Shown here piece after piece: positions 63,201 to 64,000 of a stretch of 64,000 nucleotides of DNA (its first letter is position 1; each line of letters begins with the position of its first letter). The position numbers were made by a program, and so were the translations under genes. The notes below the pieces were generated by a model. It had not been told where the DNA came from. It made no database searches and saw nothing but the letters and a program-made list of their open reading frames with translations. Source of the DNA: Pterobdella sp. o SKG-2022 (taxonomy: Eukaryota; Annelida; Clitellata; Hirudinida; Piscicolidae); NCBI GenBank assembly GCA_964035795.1, contig OZ038322.1, forward strand, positions 12,602,038 through 12,666,037, given 5' to 3'.

Positions 63201-64000
63201 AAACGGATTCGAAAAAATCTAAAATTACAACCAGAAAATTAAAAAATTCAATCTGAAAAATTTAGTCAAAAATTCATACAAAACACGCCATATAAATGAA
63301 AACTAAACAATTTTAAACCTCTGAAAACCCTTAAACAAAGTATAAAAATGCAAATATGTGGGTAGACAGAAAAAGACAATATAACGTTAATTAATGTCAC
63401 GTCAGATTGATTGATAGTATGATTGATTTACTATTCTATGCCTTCTCTCTCTATTACCCTCCCAAGTAAAAAAATACAATGGAATTTTATTAGTCTGGTT
63501 TTTAATAACAATTAAAATGCCACATTTAGTTGACAAAAACCATTCGTTAAGCTATTGTTTGGTATCTAATAAAAATTAATGAAGGAGGTCTGAAATATGC
63601 CGTGAAATCATTTGGTGAGTTTTTGAAAATTCAATCTGAAAACTTGTTTTGGATGCTTTTCATAATGAAAACATTGATTCAAATGAAAAAGCAATTTCTT
63701 GAAAACAATGGAATCTTCAGAAATGAAAGACTAAACATGAAAAATAATTGAATTTCTATTGAAAAATTTTTCCCAGAAACAATATCATTTGAAAAATATT
63801 AATAACCATAAGATTATAATGAAATTAAAAATGACAAAAATAAAAATAGTTGTAAAAGAAATTATGAAAATCACTGAAGAATGAGATGATGAGAATAATA
63901 AAAAATAATAAAAATAATGGATAAAGAACAAAATAATAAAAACAACTGACGTCAGGGGGAGGGGCGGCTCTAGGAGGCAAGCAATGGAGCACCAGTGATG
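42280..64000 (-). CDS. UNC5: Netrin receptor UNC5 (5' end off the right edge)
   Basis: UNC5 is a netrin axon-guidance receptor at the plasma membrane. Exons: 63951-64000 (partial), 62882-62971, 62605-62695, 61497-61551, 61216-61325, 58083-58253, 48269-48394, 45824-46540, 44466-44561, 44105-44271, 43648-43905, 43426-43572, 43262-43330, 43013-43132, 42825-42889, 42576-42674 and 42280-42454. Every junction keeps frame. Domains in order: Ig (VIWMKDG, DKGNYSCGALNLAARR), TSP1 no. 1 (GGWTQWSSWSECSLC), TSP1 no. 2 (FSQWSEWSHWSACNPVDC), TM (YVGVTLAVVSFFVCLIVSVF), a 238-codon Q/N/S-rich linker, ZU5 (FGPKGGRLTLEES, LLSPVVLCGP), UPA (CHVITDHP, IRIYIVEDTVDALE, EIPFDHIWNN) and a death domain (SPTDILLSLWQAKDN) running to the stop. 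All introns from the second Ig exon to mid-ZU5 are phase 1. The ZU5 core LIPPGA is replaced. Introns are far longer than in the other genes here. Confidence 0.95.
44562..45823. other. UNC5 intron within the ZU5 domain
   Basis: This AT-rich intron separates the first ZU5 exon part from the second. No nested gene or repeat element was recognised. Confidence 0.6.
45824..46540 (-). other. UNC5 juxtamembrane exon, Q/N/S-rich
   Basis: A single 717-nt exon encodes the linker between the membrane and ZU5. It is low-complexity: a Gln run (QQQMQQQQQQ), Asn-rich blocks, a run of eight Ser, and HHFSQQPPLPPPNKP. Its last 20 codons start ZU5 (WESFGPKGGRLTLEES). It is likely disordered, and repeat length may vary between individuals. 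Confidence 0.85.
46541..48268. other. UNC5 intron after the transmembrane exon
   Basis: This 1.7-kb intron is AT-rich. Small minus-strand open frames exist (e.g. 47066-47290), but they lack splice sites in the right phase and look like chance. No repeats stand out. Confidence 0.5.
49433..49465. repeat. Short perfect hairpin
   Basis: ATAATACTGC at 49433-49442 pairs exactly with GCAGTATTAT at 49456-49465 across a 13-base loop, within the long UNC5 intron. Confidence 0.6.
51655..51725. promoter_or_regulatory. Candidate CRE-type element in UNC5 intron
   Basis: A full palindromic CRE, TGACGTCA, lies at 51666-51673. A half-type CACGTCAC lies about 36 bases on, inside a locally GC-richer island of an AT-rich intron. 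It could be an intronic enhancer bound by CREB/ATF-type factors. Motif evidence only. Confidence 0.3.
52380..52640. repeat. CATC/CATT-rich low-complexity tract
   Basis: Imperfect tetra- and pentanucleotide runs (CATCCATC, CATTCATT, TCATTTAT) make up most of this stretch. The apparent plus-strand open frames of 60-125 codons here are rich in Ile/His/Ser/Phe for that reason and are not genes. Confidence 0.6.
53460..53600. repeat. TTA-rich low-complexity tract
   Basis: Repeated TTATTATT, TTTCATT and related units give a strongly T-rich strand. It is probably a decayed trinucleotide microsatellite in the long UNC5 intron. Confidence 0.55.
55900..56230. repeat. ATT/TAT-rich low-complexity tract
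   Basis: Long runs built on ATTATTAT and TTATTTA produce a spurious 99-codon plus-strand frame dominated by Tyr/Phe/Ile/Asn. It is not coding. Confidence 0.55.
58254..60591. other. UNC5 intron 5' of TSP1 no. 2
   Basis: This AT-rich intron carries a 35-base tandem duplication at 59611-59680. No gene or other repeat was recognised. Confidence 0.5.
59611..59680. repeat. 35-bp tandem duplication
   Basis: Two adjacent 35-base copies, 59611-59645 and 59646-59680, share GCATAC, TTTTAACTTTTCAA and AAGAAAA with about five mismatches. A minor local duplication. Confidence 0.65.
60592..60633 (-). other. Candidate 42-nt cassette exon of UNC5
   Basis: Between the two TSP1 exons a 42-nt block with acceptor atttag and donor gtatat encodes DDDYMTGSSNGIPE. 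Both ends are phase 1, so inclusion or skipping keeps the frame between TSP1 no. 1 and no. 2. It also lies in a locally less AT-rich spot. This would lengthen the linker between the repeats by 14 residues. It is not part of any UNC5 domain I know, so it could be an alternative exon or chance. Confidence 0.45.
60634..61215. other. UNC5 intron between the candidate cassette exon and TSP1 no. 1
   Basis: AT-rich, with no recognised coding sequence. A TACGAAGCTTTTTGTAAG stretch near 60978 resembles the inner arm of the ACGAAAAGCTTCGTGT foldback family. Confidence 0.4.
61552..62604. other. UNC5 intron between TSP1 no. 1 and Ig exons
   Basis: AT-rich intron. A short direct repeat (AAGCATAAATAT and variants) lies near 62463-62505. 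Nothing else is seen. Confidence 0.45.
62972..63950. other. UNC5 intron within the Ig domain
   Basis: AT-rich intron splitting the Ig domain between SLVLHCLPPRAAPPPD and VIWMKDG. No other feature is seen. Confidence 0.45.

Noticed and set aside
1..64000. CRISPR arrays, phage or bacterial mobile systems
   Set aside because: All genes are spliced metazoan families; the repeats present are foldback elements, a LINE and microsatellites, with no regularly spaced direct repeats.

Overview
The window is genomic DNA from an animal, most likely an invertebrate. It is very AT-rich, the genes are split into many small exons by short GT-AG introns, and the protein families are metazoan: alpha-2-macroglobulin/TEP, nicotinic receptor, kinesin-14, LRR1, a UBAN adaptor, a Rab GTPase and the netrin receptor UNC5. 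I could not fix the phylum from the sequence. Gene models were assembled by hand from exon homology and splice phase. The models for TEP2, nAChR2, KIFC1, LRR1, the UBAN gene, the Rab-like gene and UNC5 are in frame across every junction, which supports them strongly.

Layout from left to right. 31-4835 (+) is the 3' part of a thioester-less, Mcr/CD109-like macroglobulin with an LDLa insert. 4966-7766 (-) and 8968-11984 (-) are two tandem nicotinic acetylcholine receptor alpha-type subunits; the first has an unusual channel selectivity filter. 12778-15665 (+) is a kinesin-14 (KIFC1/ncd), head to head with the second receptor. 15883-17807 (-) is LRR1, tail to tail with the kinesin. 18.9-21.1 kb is a decayed L2/CR1-like LINE, bordered by a repeat-rich spacer with several foldback elements. 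23742-32926 (+) is a complete thioester protein with intact CGEQ (34 exons, 1475 aa). 34903-37587 (-) encodes a small UBAN-type ubiquitin-binding coiled-coil protein. 38284-41141 (-) encodes a Rab-like GTPase with a coiled-coil tail and a CaaX-like end. 42280 to beyond 64000 (-) is a long UNC5 netrin receptor gene, with the second Ig domain, two TSP1 repeats, transmembrane segment, ZU5, UPA and death domain all identified; its 5' end lies off the right edge.

The genes do not form an operon or one pathway. Two are innate-immune macroglobulins about 19 kb apart, two are neural receptors arising from tandem duplication, and KIFC1 and LRR1 are both linked to cell division. No CRISPR, phage or prokaryotic system is present. 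The points most worth a second look are the E-to-A change in the nAChR pore, the thioester-less/thioester-bearing TEP pair, a 42-nt symmetric cassette exon between the UNC5 TSP1 repeats, a diverged UNC5 ZU5 signature, the Rab-like protein with an altered switch II, a GC-AG intron in the kinesin, and two foldback repeat families.
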